From the NCBI GenBank assembly GCA_964354365.1, contig CAYGZM010000020.1, forward strand, positions 1-38,695: DNA of 38,695 nucleotides, read 5' to 3'. Shown piece after piece: positions 24,493-32,785 of this stretch. A model generated the notes under the pieces. It was not told the DNA's origin. It worked only from the letters and a program-made list of their open reading frames with translations, and made no database searches. A program made the position numbers and the translations under genes. Position 1 is the stretch's first letter, and the number at the start of each line of letters is the position of its first letter. The DNA comes from CAYGZM01 sp964354365 (GTDB taxonomy: Bacteria > Planctomycetota > Phycisphaerae > Sedimentisphaerales > Anaerobacaceae).

Positions 24493-24765
24493 CTACCCTT
24501 TGTTTTTGGACTGTGCTATGTTGACGATGTAGTCGATTGCCGCCCCGACCGTTTGAATCTTCTCCGCTTCCTCGTCCGGGATGCTCATATCGAACTCGTC
24601 TTCAAACTCCATTACCAGCTCCACGGTGTCCAGCGAGTCGGCGTTGAGGTCGTTGATGAACGAAGTTTCGCGTGTGACCTCGGCCTTGTCCACGCCCATT
24701 TGCTCGCTGATAATCTCAATTACCTTGTCCTGGATGGCCTTGATGTTGACGTCGTCGGCACTCAC
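24493..24765 (-). CDS. acpP: Acyl carrier protein
   Basis: The 90-residue acidic helical protein carries the phosphopantetheine attachment Ser44 in DLNADSLDTVELVM, followed by EFDMSIPDEEAEKIQTV. It starts at a GTG (24765) with GGAGG eight bases upstream. In most bacteria acpP directly follows fabG. Here the type III R-M genes lie between. A promoter and a short leader hairpin are visible upstream, so it may be transcribed independently. Confidence 0.97.
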   Translation of the reverse strand: MSADDVNIKAIQDKVIEIISEQMGVDKAEVTRETSFINDLNADSLDTVELVMEFEDEFDMSIPDEEAEKIQTVGAAIDYIVNIAQSKNKG

Positions 24766-24869
24766 TTAGCGTTCCTCCAAATGGAATCGGAATTTTCTTC
24801 GTTAGCGGCGTCCCGAATAGGGACAACCAGTCAACCCTGAAATCGAGCCATTTTCTAATTTAGCCGGGT

Positions 24870-24898
24870 ATAATACCTATTCGCCTGCCTGTCCACAA
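24870..24898 (-). promoter_or_regulatory. Putative promoter of acpP-fabF
   Basis: On the minus strand TTGTGG (24893-24898) and TATTAT (24870-24875) are separated by 17 bp. Transcription would start near 24863 and give a leader of about 100 nt. Confidence 0.45.
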
Positions 24899-25068
24899 AC
24901 ATTTTTTTATTTTTTTTGCCCGAAAACGGCCACTATCCGCCAAAAAACCCGGAAAACGACACAGCAGAAGAATTGGGCACAGATTCACCACCCGCGCCAC
25001 GTTTGCAGAACGATAGTAAATCCCAAACCGTCAATAGTAAATCGAAAATCCCCCCCGACCCCCAACCC

Positions 25069-25100
25069 AATCTGAAATCTGAAATGTTAAATCTGAAATC
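25069..25100. repeat. AAATCTGAAAT microrepeat, copy 1
   Basis: The repeated unit (AATCTGAAAT) occurs three times here. Related copies lie at 28109-28135, 28356-28380 and 28681-28717, on either side of and inside the four-helix-bundle gene. Confidence 0.7.
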
Positions 25101-25193
25101 CATTTCCTCCCCCCCACAGAAAAAACAACCAATTCACATCATAAACCCATCATCTTGTCCTGAACGCCTTTGGCCAGTCGGTGTAAGCGGGGA

Positions 25194-28085
25194 TTAGTCG
25201 ATTGGATATACCTTGAGAACTTCGTCGCCGTAGTGGTTGATAACCTTGACGGCGATTTTGCCGGTTTCGGGGTGCTCGAAGGGGCGGCTCTTGGTCGAAT
25301 ACAGCATCGACCACGCCTCTTCATTGATCTCGGCCTTGAGGGCTCGCTTGAGCCTCTCATACGGTCTATCGGCCCCGGTGAAGTAGGCGTGACGAACAAA
25401 GAAACTCTCGCCGTTGTAATTGGTGTCGATAAACCAGCAGGCAATATCATCGGTGGTGTTGTTTCGTATTTGCCCGGTCGTAGGGTCGTAGATGTCCAGG
25501 CCCCTAATCTCCACAAGAATCTTACCATCAGCGACTTTTTGCACAGCGAGGTCCGGCTCGCCAAAGACCATGAACAAATTGGCAGCGCCGGTCTTCTTCA
25601 AAAACTCATCCCCCATCTGCAAATCGGCGTTTATCCGCGTAGGCAGGACCGTCAATTTCCCATATCGCTTTGCTTCTTCGTTGACGTGCGGGTCAAACGC
25701 AAATCCGCACATAAGCAACAGGTCATATCCTATCCCCTGCACCGCCTCCTTGGCGGCTTCGCGGACCAATTCAGGGCCGACCGTCCCGTGCTCCGGGCCT
25801 ATACAAACGCCCACGCGACGGCTCTTACCATCTTTTTCCGTGTATTCGCCCTCGGCGTGAATCCACACCCCCGCGTGCACGTCTAGTCGGTCAAACTTCA
25901 ATCGCTCGTTTTTGATTGTGTTCTGCACGCCGGCCTTCTTGAGATTTTCAATAATGATATTTCCAAACTGCCCCGCCCCCAGCATCTTCGTCGCAAAGCC
26001 AATTTCGTTCGGCTTCATAAGCCCCTTCTTCTCCTCAAGGCTGATTGTCCGGTGCGGTGACAAGCTCTCAACGGTGAACGGCCCCGTTACACGAATCCGC
26101 TTATTGTCCACATAAGGCTGGTCATACAGCAATTCCACGTCCGCATTCTGCGCAATCGAGGCGTCTATCTCTTTTTGCCTCGCCCTGCGCAGCTCCCACC
26201 ATTCCTTCAACAATTCTTTCGCCTCTTTTGGCCACTTCCCCGCATCGTCATTCCCTCGCCCTTCCTTGTCGTTCCCACTTACCCCTTTGTCATTCCGAGC
26301 GGAGCGAAGCGCAGTCGAGGAATCTGTTTTTTCAACTTTCGGCAGCTCCCACTCCTCAAAATTCTTACCAACAAGTTTGTTAGTCTTGTCTCGTATTGGC
26401 TTCATCTGCTTCTGCCACTTCTCATAGATGACGTCAATCTGCTCATTGTTGGCAATAGATTTCAGCGTAACGTGCGGCACGCGCTTATATACAAATCCCT
26501 TTTTAATATCGCCGGAGGTCTTATACGCCGGCGGAACCTGCCCTGTTATCTCCGCCTCCTTTTTGACGCCTTCGGGAGAATCGCTGAGCAGATAGTATGG
26601 AAACCTCCCCGTCATCAGCCGCGTCCGCGCAAGCGCAAGGGCTACCCTGCTTGTATCTATCGTTACCCACCGCCTCCCCCACTGCTCCGCCACATACGCC
26701 GTCGTCCCACTCCCGCAAGTCGGGTCCAATACCAAATCCCCCGGGTCGGTCGTCATAAGCATACAACGCTCGATTACCTTTGTATTCGTTTGGACAACAA
26801 AGATTTTATCATCGGTGAATTGCCCAGTGAGGGTATCTGTCCATACGTTATTAAAAGAAGCCCAAGGGAAATCGGATGCTAATCTGACGTATCGAATGCT
26901 GTCCGAAGCAATATGCAATCTGTTCGCTTTTCCTAACCTCTGCATCCCATCTGGAAATTGTGCCTTCCAGTGTGAATTTTGTCCTGGGGAATATCGCTTT
27001 CCGAAAAATTCGAATGTTTGGTCTTCAGAAGATGGATTCGATGAAGTTATGCTATCCGGACTATAGAGTTCGCCGTCTGGAAATAAAACCTCCCCTCGTA
27101 GTTCCTTAGCTGATAGCCCTCTCATCTGTCCATCAGGAAACCGAACCCATCGATAGCCACCGTAACCAGGTGTTTTTGGTACTTCATAATGCAGTCCTCT
27201 GAATCTCGGGTTGTTTGCTTTATTTTTGCAATACCACAATAAGTAATCACCTGCTCGTGGCAGTTGCTTGCTTTCAAAACCACTGGTAGTTGCAAATGAA
27301 ACCAAAGACGCAAAATTTTCGCTACCAAACACTTCGTCCATAACGCATCGCACAATATGTACATTTTCATCGCCTATCTGGACGAAGATTGAGCCGGTCT
27401 CTGTGAGTAATTCTCTTGCGACGATAAGCCGGTCTCGCCAGTAAGATAAATACGAATGAATGCCCAATTCCCACGTATCCCGGAATGCCCTTATCTGTTC
27501 CGGCTGGCGCGTTAAATCCGCGCTCTTGCCGTCTTTCACGTCCCGCTTGCGGGTTGAGACCTGCCAGTTCGAGCCAAACTTTATCCCGTAAGGCGGGTCG
27601 ATATAAATCATTTGCACCTGCCCTTTGAGTCCCTCCTTTTCCGCCAAGCTGGTCATAACGAGCAGCGAATCGCCTAGAATCATCCTGTTAGACCAGTTCG
27701 CATCGTGCTGATAGAACTCGACCATTTGCTCCAACGAAGGAATCCCGTTGAAATCCGAAAAGAAATCAAGCTGCTGGGGTTTTCCCTTTTTTGCCTCTTG
27801 CCTTACGTCTTCGATTATCGCCTGCGGGTGAATCTTCTCCTGTATGTAAATCGGCACAGCAGGGACGGTGAGTTCTTCTTTGTCCTGCTGGTCTTTTCCC
27901 TTCCAGACAAGCTGCGGGTCAAGGGATGGGTCTCTTGCGTAAAGCAAACCCGGATACTTGACTTCCTTCGGCTTCTGTTCATCTTCCTTTACAAATCCGC
28001 GCAGCTCCTCCGTGGGGATATTCTTTCGCTTGTCCCTGTGCTTTACCGAATCAATTGAAACCCGTTTGTCCTTCTTCGCCGCCAT
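25194..28085 (-). CDS. mod: Type III restriction-modification methyltransferase (Mod)
   Basis: The 963-residue product is a beta-class N6-adenine methylase. The catalytic motif DPPYGIKF (DPPY 163-166) comes first, a specificity region with several FPDGxM blocks (about 310-385) lies between, and SAM-binding DPTCGSGTT (454-460) comes after. The C-terminal half (about 620-963) is an uncharacterised domain rich in charged strands. Type III Mod reads a short asymmetric site, methylates one strand and is required for Res activity. At residues 587-601 (TDSSTALRSARNDKG) a dispersed palindrome forms part of the coding sequence in frame, in a low-complexity linker before the C-terminal half. It follows the four-helix-bundle gene by about 50 bp. 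Confidence 0.92.
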   Translation of the reverse strand: MAAKKDKRVSIDSVKHRDKRKNIPTEELRGFVKEDEQKPKEVKYPGLLYARDPSLDPQLVWKGKDQQDKEELTVPAVPIYIQEKIHPQAIIEDVRQEAKKGKPQQLDFFSDFNGIPSLEQMVEFYQHDANWSNRMILGDSLLVMTSLAEKEGLKGQVQMIYIDPPYGIKFGSNWQVSTRKRDVKDGKSADLTRQPEQIRAFRDTWELGIHSYLSYWRDRLIVARELLTETGSIFVQIGDENVHIVRCVMDEVFGSENFASLVSFATTSGFESKQLPRAGDYLLWYCKNKANNPRFRGLHYEVPKTPGYGGYRWVRFPDGQMRGLSAKELRGEVLFPDGELYSPDSITSSNPSSEDQTFEFFGKRYSPGQNSHWKAQFPDGMQRLGKANRLHIASDSIRYVRLASDFPWASFNNVWTDTLTGQFTDDKIFVVQTNTKVIERCMLMTTDPGDLVLDPTCGSGTTAYVAEQWGRRWVTIDTSRVALALARTRLMTGRFPYYLLSDSPEGVKKEAEITGQVPPAYKTSGDIKKGFVYKRVPHVTLKSIANNEQIDVIYEKWQKQMKPIRDKTNKLVGKNFEEWELPKVEKTDSSTALRSARNDKGVSGNDKEGRGNDDAGKWPKEAKELLKEWWELRRARQKEIDASIAQNADVELLYDQPYVDNKRIRVTGPFTVESLSPHRTISLEEKKGLMKPNEIGFATKMLGAGQFGNIIIENLKKAGVQNTIKNERLKFDRLDVHAGVWIHAEGEYTEKDGKSRRVGVCIGPEHGTVGPELVREAAKEAVQGIGYDLLLMCGFAFDPHVNEEAKRYGKLTVLPTRINADLQMGDEFLKKTGAANLFMVFGEPDLAVQKVADGKILVEIRGLDIYDPTTGQIRNNTTDDIACWFIDTNYNGESFFVRHAYFTGADRPYERLKRALKAEINEEAWSMLYSTKSRPFEHPETGKIAVKVINHYGDEVLKVYPID
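26289..26325. repeat. Dispersed palindrome inside mod
   Basis: It reads GTCATTCCGAGCGGAGCGAA then GCGCAGTCGAGGAATCT on the plus strand, the common GATTCCTCGACTxxx...CGGAATGAC intergenic element. Here it is in frame and translated as SSTALRSARND. Two more GGGAAYGAC units follow (ending GRGNDDAG in the protein). Confidence 0.85.
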
Positions 28086-28108
28086 TTTATTGCCTGCCCC
28101 TTCTGCTT

Positions 28109-28135
28109 TGAGATTTCAGATTTGAGATTTGAGAT
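28109..28135. repeat. AAATCTGAAAT microrepeat, copy 2
   Basis: TTTGAGATTTCAGATTTGAG occupies the gap between the four-helix-bundle gene and mod. Confidence 0.7.
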
Positions 28136-28659
28136 CATTCTTCCTTCGTTTGCCCCTCATCGTCAGCCGGATAATCCTGCGGCCTTGCCTGTCGAACGTA
28201 CTGGTCAATTTCCCTTGCGAACACATCTGCCCGCCGCTGCGCCTGATACTGCTCTTTCGAGCTGTCTGTAAGGTGTCGCTGGCCTTTGATGTCGGAGTTC
28301 TGCAGATTATCCGCCCAGCCGCGTATCTGCCGCGAGCACGATTCCGCCAGGGGTATGAGATTTGAGATTTCAGATTTCAAATGCTCGGCCTCCGCGAATC
28401 GCTCGACAAAGCGCAGCATAGACCGCACCTCTCCGCACGACCCGCGCGCGATATAAAGAAAGGCCAGCAGTTCCGCCGTTGAGCCGCGCTCGAATCCCTC
28501 TGCGATATTGTTCGATACCGACAGCGAGGCCCGCCGTAACTGCCCGCGAAGGTCGCCCGGCTGCTCGAAGAACCGGTCTTTCGTCAGCTCATACACCCGC
28601 TTAGCCAAGTCTATCGCCGCCTGCCAGACCGGCAAATCCTCGAATCGCTCGTATTTCAT
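28135..28659 (-). CDS. Four-helix bundle protein (S23/IVS-type) between res and mod
   Basis: The 174-residue product begins MKYERFEDLPVWQAAIDLAK and continues LRGQLRRASLSVSNNIAEGF and FLYIARGSCGEVRSML. These are the signatures of the four-helix bundle family found in 23S rRNA intervening sequences and, often, as stand-alone genes beside mobile or defence loci. The molecular role is unknown. The C-terminal roughly 50 residues are polar (QYQAQRRADVFAREIDQYVR) and extend past the usual family end. The ATG at 28659 is chosen because it gives the standard start. Part of helix 4 (KSEISNLI) is encoded by the AAATCTGAAAT microrepeat. It may be an insertion into the type III operon or an accessory component. 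Confidence 0.82.
   Translation of the reverse strand: MKYERFEDLPVWQAAIDLAKRVYELTKDRFFEQPGDLRGQLRRASLSVSNNIAEGFERGSTAELLAFLYIARGSCGEVRSMLRFVERFAEAEHLKSEISNLIPLAESCSRQIRGWADNLQNSDIKGQRHLTDSSKEQYQAQRRADVFAREIDQYVRQARPQDYPADDEGQTKEE
28356..28380. repeat. AAATCTGAAAT microrepeat, copy 3, coding
   Basis: The repeat lies in the four-helix-bundle gene, read on the minus strand as LKSEISNL. Confidence 0.65.
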
Positions 28660-28680
28660 TTCTCTTCGCCCCTCTTTCTT

Positions 28681-28717
28681 CTGAAATTTCAAATCTGAAA
28701 TCTCAAATCTGAGATTT
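28681..28717. repeat. AAATCTGAAAT microrepeat, copy 4
   Basis: TTTCAAATCTGAAATCTCAA and flanking units fill the junction between the res stop (28703) and the start of the four-helix-bundle gene, overlapping the last res codons. Confidence 0.7.
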
Positions 28718-31681
28718 ATTCAATCCTGCTCTTATCGTGTTCTTCGCATCCCACGGGTCGGATATCTCTATAAATCCCCATCTCCCGAACCCGCCGTGAT
28801 TATTTATCCCCGGCACCCAGAGGTTTCTTGCTGTCGAAACCTTCGCCTCTTTGTCTTTATCGCGCTGGCCGCTCACCTCAATAATGAGATTCAATGGGTC
28901 TTCTTTCCCTCTGCCATCGTCAATTCTTGCGATAAAGTCGGGTATATAGTTGTGTTCATCGCCTGCTAAAGTATATGGGATGTAAAACCCAAGTTGCTGG
29001 TTTTTGACGTAAGAAATCAAAACGCCCTCCTCGCCTAATTCCTCAAGGGCCTGCGTCATTTTCTGCTCCCAGGATTCCGTATCCGCTACGACGTGTGACA
29101 CGTGGCAAAATCTTGCATCGGTCGCATACACCGGCCTTGTCGTATCGAAATCAACGTATTGCGTTGACCCGACCGTATTATACGACTGCAAGATCGGCAT
29201 CAGCCGTTTCTCTCCTTCGCTCGATGCAACAATCGCCTTATATATCCGGTCGGCGGCATTATGCGCAAACTCAATCAACAGCAGCATCTGTGGGAATGTA
29301 TTATCCTTGCAAGTAACGCACTCGGCCAGCCAGCGCTTCGTTATGTCGAGCAATTGTGGGAAAAGCCATTGCTTTATGTTTCCTTCGTTGTCCCTGAAGT
29401 ACTTCTCCAGCGTCAGTTTGGCGATTAAGAACGCAACCTCCTGCTCTCGCCGCTTCTTCAAATCATCTAACGTATGAATCACCGTCTCGCCCACTATCGG
29501 CGCATTCTCCGTCTTCGATGGAATGTCCTGCGTTGAAAGAATATATCTTGAGTCCCCGCTGAAATTCCCGGTAAGTTTTTCCGCAGGCAGTTCGTAGCGA
29601 TAGCCGCAGACGCGCGGGAACGTTATTGCGCAGCCGATACGCTCAGGCAAGGCGTGCACACGAGTAGGCGTTGGGCCCGGCTTTGGCTGCGTACCGGAAC
29701 CGGCGCAGGGAATGAACGAAAACGGCACGCCATAGATCTCCGCATACTGAGGCCGAAACAGGCCGTCCGCCTCCGGGAGATAGTCCGTTCGCCGAAGTCC
29801 TCGACCTATCACCTGCTCACAAAGCAATTGCGTGCTAAATGCCCTTACCCCAAGTATGTGACTGACCGTATTGGCGTCCCAGCCCTCCGTGAGCATCGAC
29901 ACCGACACCACGCATTTTACGTTTTCACCAAGCTTGCCTCTCTTTCCCACCGTGTTCATCACCTCTCGCAGCAAATCTTCATCGGTCAGGTTTTCCGGGT
30001 CCCGACCGGGAAAACGAATTCGATATTCGCTCTTAAACTCGTCAATCTCTCTTGCGGCCATCTTTTTGAATTCAGGACTCATCGCCTCGCCCGATTCCAA
30101 TTGCTCGCTGTCTATCAAAACTGTATTAGGCCGATTCGTCCAACTCCCGTCCTGCTCGTTGCTGAATACCGCTAATTGTCCCGGCACGACGATAGTTTTC
30201 TCCTCCGACAATTCCTTCTCCCATCCGGCAATCCAATCATAGACGAGTTTTGAAACATTTGTGTTGTTGCAGACGACGATAAACACCGGCGGCGTCCCGG
30301 TGATACGGCTGTCTTCCCATTGTTTGTAATATTTTTCATAGTTGCTGTATAAGCTCCGAAGGGCGCCCTCAAGTTCCACTGGCAGTTTAGGCTCTCCGGT
30401 GATCTGCTCTTTTCTTCGTCCTTTCCGCGGCAAATGCTCCCTTATCCTCACCCAGATGTCCCGGTACGTCGGCTGCTCACCCGTCATTGAATCATCCGCC
30501 ACGGGCACTCGCGGCACCTTCACTATCCCGCACTCTATCGCATCTATCAGAGAAAAATCCGACACCACCCACGGGAAAAGCGTCCCTTCGCTGTATCCCG
30601 AACCCCTAAGGAAAAACGGCGTCGCCGATAAATCGCATATCGCCTTAATCCCGATTTTGGCTTTGACTGCCTCCAATCCCGAAATCCACACCCTCGCCGC
30701 CTTTTCACGCTTATTCACTTCCTCTTTGTCGTCCCCTGTCAGCTTGACCTCATCACCGTCCGGCTTATGCCGGTAACAGTGGTGCGCCTCATCATTTATC
30801 ACTACGATATTTTTCTTATTTCCCAGTTCACGACACACACGGCGGACCATCTGGTCAGGAGTTTCCTGAAACGCATCGCTGTTCTCGCCAGCCACTATCT
30901 TCTTTGTAAGCTTAGCTGTTTTCACTTTTTCATGTTGAAGGAACGTATGAAAATTCGTGATGATAATCTTCGCCTTCCCGAGCTGCTCCATCATGTCGCC
31001 GGGCAGCAAATCGCGCTGGTGATAGTAGTTGTTCGGGTCGTTGGGCAGCAGGACACGCAGGCGGTCTCGAATTGTTATCCCCGGCGTAACTATCAAAAAC
31101 GCATCCGAAAATCTGCCGTCCTGACTGTTGGCTGACTTGTTCAACGCCTGCCACGCTATCAGCATTCCCATCACGACCGTCTTGCCGCTTCCGGTGGCCA
31201 TTTTGAACGCGATGCGATAAACACCCGGATTCGCTCCTTCGTTCGCCTGCCGAATTTCATTCTCTATCCACGAATCCCCGCACTTGCCTGCCGCCTCAGT
31301 GATATAAATCGCCGTCTCCATCGCCTCAATCTGGCAGAAAAATAGCTTGTTCTCTCGCTGCGGATTCGTCCAGTATTCAAGTAATCGCCGCGTTGTCTTT
31401 GTTATCCCTGTGTAATTTCCCTCCCGCCAGAGCGCGACCCTGCCGCGAACCTGATTGATGAACTTGTTTTCTTCTATTCGGTCCTTTGTCCACTCGGTCT
31501 CGAAGACAAGTTGTTTGTCCTTTCCGCGTTTCCTCGGTTGCGGAACGGGGACAAAGTACGAACTTATCCGTCGGGATTCCACAATCTCGTCTGTGATTCC
31601 CTCGTCTGTGAACCGATAATGACGCCGTGGCTCAGTGAAAGCCGAGTTCAAGACCGGGTTTTCGATAACTACTTGTTTCAT
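28703..31681 (-). CDS. res: Type III restriction enzyme, Res subunit
   Basis: The 992-residue product is an SF2 ATPase-nuclease. Walker A ATGSGKT is at 162-168, Walker B/motif II DEAHH at 297-301, and motif III SATPF at 352-356. Motif VI lies in the QVIGRGLRR stretch. The C-terminal nuclease domain shows PDF (914-916) and LIIEVSGQRDKDKEAK (Glu935), so the expected ExK is ExS at that position with Lys residues shortly after. With Mod it should cleave DNA between inverted, unmethylated sites. GGGGGAAGAG precedes the ATG. A good promoter lies about 100 bp upstream. It is first in the res, four-helix-bundle, mod operon and intact along its length. Confidence 0.93.
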   Translation of the reverse strand: MKQVVIENPVLNSAFTEPRRHYRFTDEGITDEIVESRRISSYFVPVPQPRKRGKDKQLVFETEWTKDRIEENKFINQVRGRVALWREGNYTGITKTTRRLLEYWTNPQRENKLFFCQIEAMETAIYITEAAGKCGDSWIENEIRQANEGANPGVYRIAFKMATGSGKTVVMGMLIAWQALNKSANSQDGRFSDAFLIVTPGITIRDRLRVLLPNDPNNYYHQRDLLPGDMMEQLGKAKIIITNFHTFLQHEKVKTAKLTKKIVAGENSDAFQETPDQMVRRVCRELGNKKNIVVINDEAHHCYRHKPDGDEVKLTGDDKEEVNKREKAARVWISGLEAVKAKIGIKAICDLSATPFFLRGSGYSEGTLFPWVVSDFSLIDAIECGIVKVPRVPVADDSMTGEQPTYRDIWVRIREHLPRKGRRKEQITGEPKLPVELEGALRSLYSNYEKYYKQWEDSRITGTPPVFIVVCNNTNVSKLVYDWIAGWEKELSEEKTIVVPGQLAVFSNEQDGSWTNRPNTVLIDSEQLESGEAMSPEFKKMAAREIDEFKSEYRIRFPGRDPENLTDEDLLREVMNTVGKRGKLGENVKCVVSVSMLTEGWDANTVSHILGVRAFSTQLLCEQVIGRGLRRTDYLPEADGLFRPQYAEIYGVPFSFIPCAGSGTQPKPGPTPTRVHALPERIGCAITFPRVCGYRYELPAEKLTGNFSGDSRYILSTQDIPSKTENAPIVGETVIHTLDDLKKRREQEVAFLIAKLTLEKYFRDNEGNIKQWLFPQLLDITKRWLAECVTCKDNTFPQMLLLIEFAHNAADRIYKAIVASSEGEKRLMPILQSYNTVGSTQYVDFDTTRPVYATDARFCHVSHVVADTESWEQKMTQALEELGEEGVLISYVKNQQLGFYIPYTLAGDEHNYIPDFIARIDDGRGKEDPLNLIIEVSGQRDKDKEAKVSTARNLWVPGINNHGGFGRWGFIEISDPWDAKNTIRAGLNKSQI

Positions 31682-31783
31682 ACAATTCTCTTCCCCCTGT
31701 TATCAATTATACCCGGCAATTTCTCCGCCATTTCGCAATTCCCTAAAAAGCATCCTTGTCAGCACACAAACACGCAAAAACGC

Positions 31784-31812
31784 ATTTTACCCCACCGGCC
31801 TTTACAAGTCAA
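31784..31812 (-). promoter_or_regulatory. Putative sigma70 promoter of res operon
   Basis: On the minus strand TTGACT (31807-31812) and TAAAAT (31784-31789) are 17 bp apart, one mismatch each from consensus. The leader would be about 95 nt. Confidence 0.6.
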
Positions 31813-31947
31813 GGCGATTCCGCACAAAATGACGGCCTCATAATGTGAATTTCTTCCTTATCCTCTGCTCCCTCCTTCGTCCCTCGTCCCGCTTCCAGCT
31901 CCCCCGCCCAAGTACCGCCGGGCAACCTCACGATGTCCTCTGCGATT

Positions 31948-32048
31948 AAATAACCGCCTGCTCCAAAACCTCATTTCGTATGGCACTTCATAAGTATATA
32001 CGCATACACTTATATACTCTTATGCCCAAATCCGTATAATCTGCGTAA
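31948..32048. repeat. 101-bp direct repeat, copy A
   Basis: It runs from AAATAACCGC to CTGCGTAA and matches copy B with only a few differences. It contains the AT-rich imperfect hairpin CATAAGTATATA ... TATATACTCTTATG (31989-32024). Confidence 0.9.
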
Positions 32049-32083
32049 CCTGTCGTGAGCTTGTCGAATGGATCCGTGATTAA

Positions 32084-32197
32084 GAGCAAAGCCTTGCCCA
32101 AATCGAATCCGAGCAGACAATCGCCAACGAAAACAAAAAGCTCATCGCAATCATCCAGAACAAAATCTCCGCCGCCATTTCCGCCCTCTGGGCCTAA
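32084..32197 (+). pseudogene. 3' remnant of a type I-like N6 DNA methylase gene
   Basis: Thirty-seven codons plus TAA read EQSLAQIESEQTIANENKKL then IAIIQNKISAAISALWA. From memory this matches the usual C-terminal helix of HsdM-type methylases and their HsdM/HsdS fusions, of the pattern EIExEQxxVNANKxLI ... KIxxxIAxVWG. A stop (TAA, 32081-32083) directly precedes it in frame and there is no start, so only the tail remains. The 101-bp repeats flank it on both sides. Confidence 0.68.
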
Positions 32198-32217
32198 AGT
32201 TCAGCTTATCGGCAACC

Positions 32218-32319
32218 AAATAACCGCTTACCCCAAAAACCTCATTTCGTATGGCACTCCATAAGTATATACGCATACACTTATATACTCTTATGCCCAA
32301 ATCCGTATAATCTGCGTAA
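32218..32319. repeat. 101-bp direct repeat, copy B
   Basis: Second copy, 270 bp after copy A, with the same AT-rich hairpin (32260-32295). Beyond its end copy B continues TTCGCGTAATCCGTGG while copy A diverges. Confidence 0.9.
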
Positions 32320-32351
32320 TTCGCGTAATCCGTGGTTAATGAAGAATTAAC

Positions 32352-32380
32352 TTGACACCCAACTGCCCATCGTGTATAAT
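32352..32380 (+). promoter_or_regulatory. Perfect-consensus sigma70 promoter
   Basis: TTGACA (32352-32357), a 17-bp spacer, and TATAAT (32375-32380). A transcript would start near 32387, pass a short frame at 32410 (MENEPTTKTPIPAH, AGAGG upstream) and continue through the NKANF repeat toward the 3' end of fabG in antisense. Confidence 0.75.
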
Positions 32381-32617
32381 ATACATCTAACAAATAGAGG
32401 ATTCTTGATATGGAGAACGAACCTACAACTAAAACGCCCATCCCGGCTCATCGGGCATCCCTCTTCTGGATTCCGTCTCCCGCCTTCTGTCTTCTACCTA
32501 AACCGCCCATCCCGACGAGGTCGGGATTCCGCAATTTTGCATTTTGCACTTTGATTTTTGCACTCCCAAACCCCCTATCCGTCTGTCCCTTTGTGCCTTC
32601 GTGGCTGGCAGTTAATT

Positions 32618-32757
32618 ATGCAAAACAAAGCCAATTTCAAAATGGGTAAAATAGCCATAAGTACAGCACCAATCAAGGCTTATGTCGATAAACAACGAAC
32701 AATGAACCACGAACGTTATTCAAAACAAACCCAATCAAACCCAATTTCAAACCCAGA
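32618..32757 (+). repeat. Putative dispersed NKANF-type repeat
   Basis: This stretch has an open frame starting MQNKANFKMGKIAIS and continuing RTMNHERYSKQTQSNPISN. From memory such sequences recur many times in planctomycete genomes and are usually annotated as spurious small ORFs. Only one copy lies in this window, so its repeated nature cannot be shown here. Confidence 0.45.
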
Positions 32758-32785
32758 AACGGCTTACCCCGCTTGCCAAACGATA

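Larger units (their letters stand above)
24766..25193. other. Spacer between mod and acpP
   Basis: This 428-bp non-coding stretch contains the acpP promoter (24870-24898) and a GTCCC-GAATA-GGGAC leader hairpin (24810-24824). It also contains C-rich and T-rich runs and a copy of the AAATCTGAAAT microrepeat (25069-25100). No gene is seen. Confidence 0.65.

Noticed and set aside
24810..24824. Riboswitch or attenuator in the acpP leader
   Set aside because: Only a 5-bp GTCCC/GGGAC hairpin is visible; no known riboswitch core or T run.
31989..32295. Possible CRISPR-like array from the two repeated AT-rich hairpins
   Set aside because: Only two copies, 270 bp apart, no spacer regularity and no cas genes.
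32410..32649. 79-codon plus-strand frame after the perfect promoter
   Set aside because: It has an AGAGG upstream, but the residues soon become Pro/Phe-rich text typical of non-coding repeat sequence; kept only as a note under the promoter.
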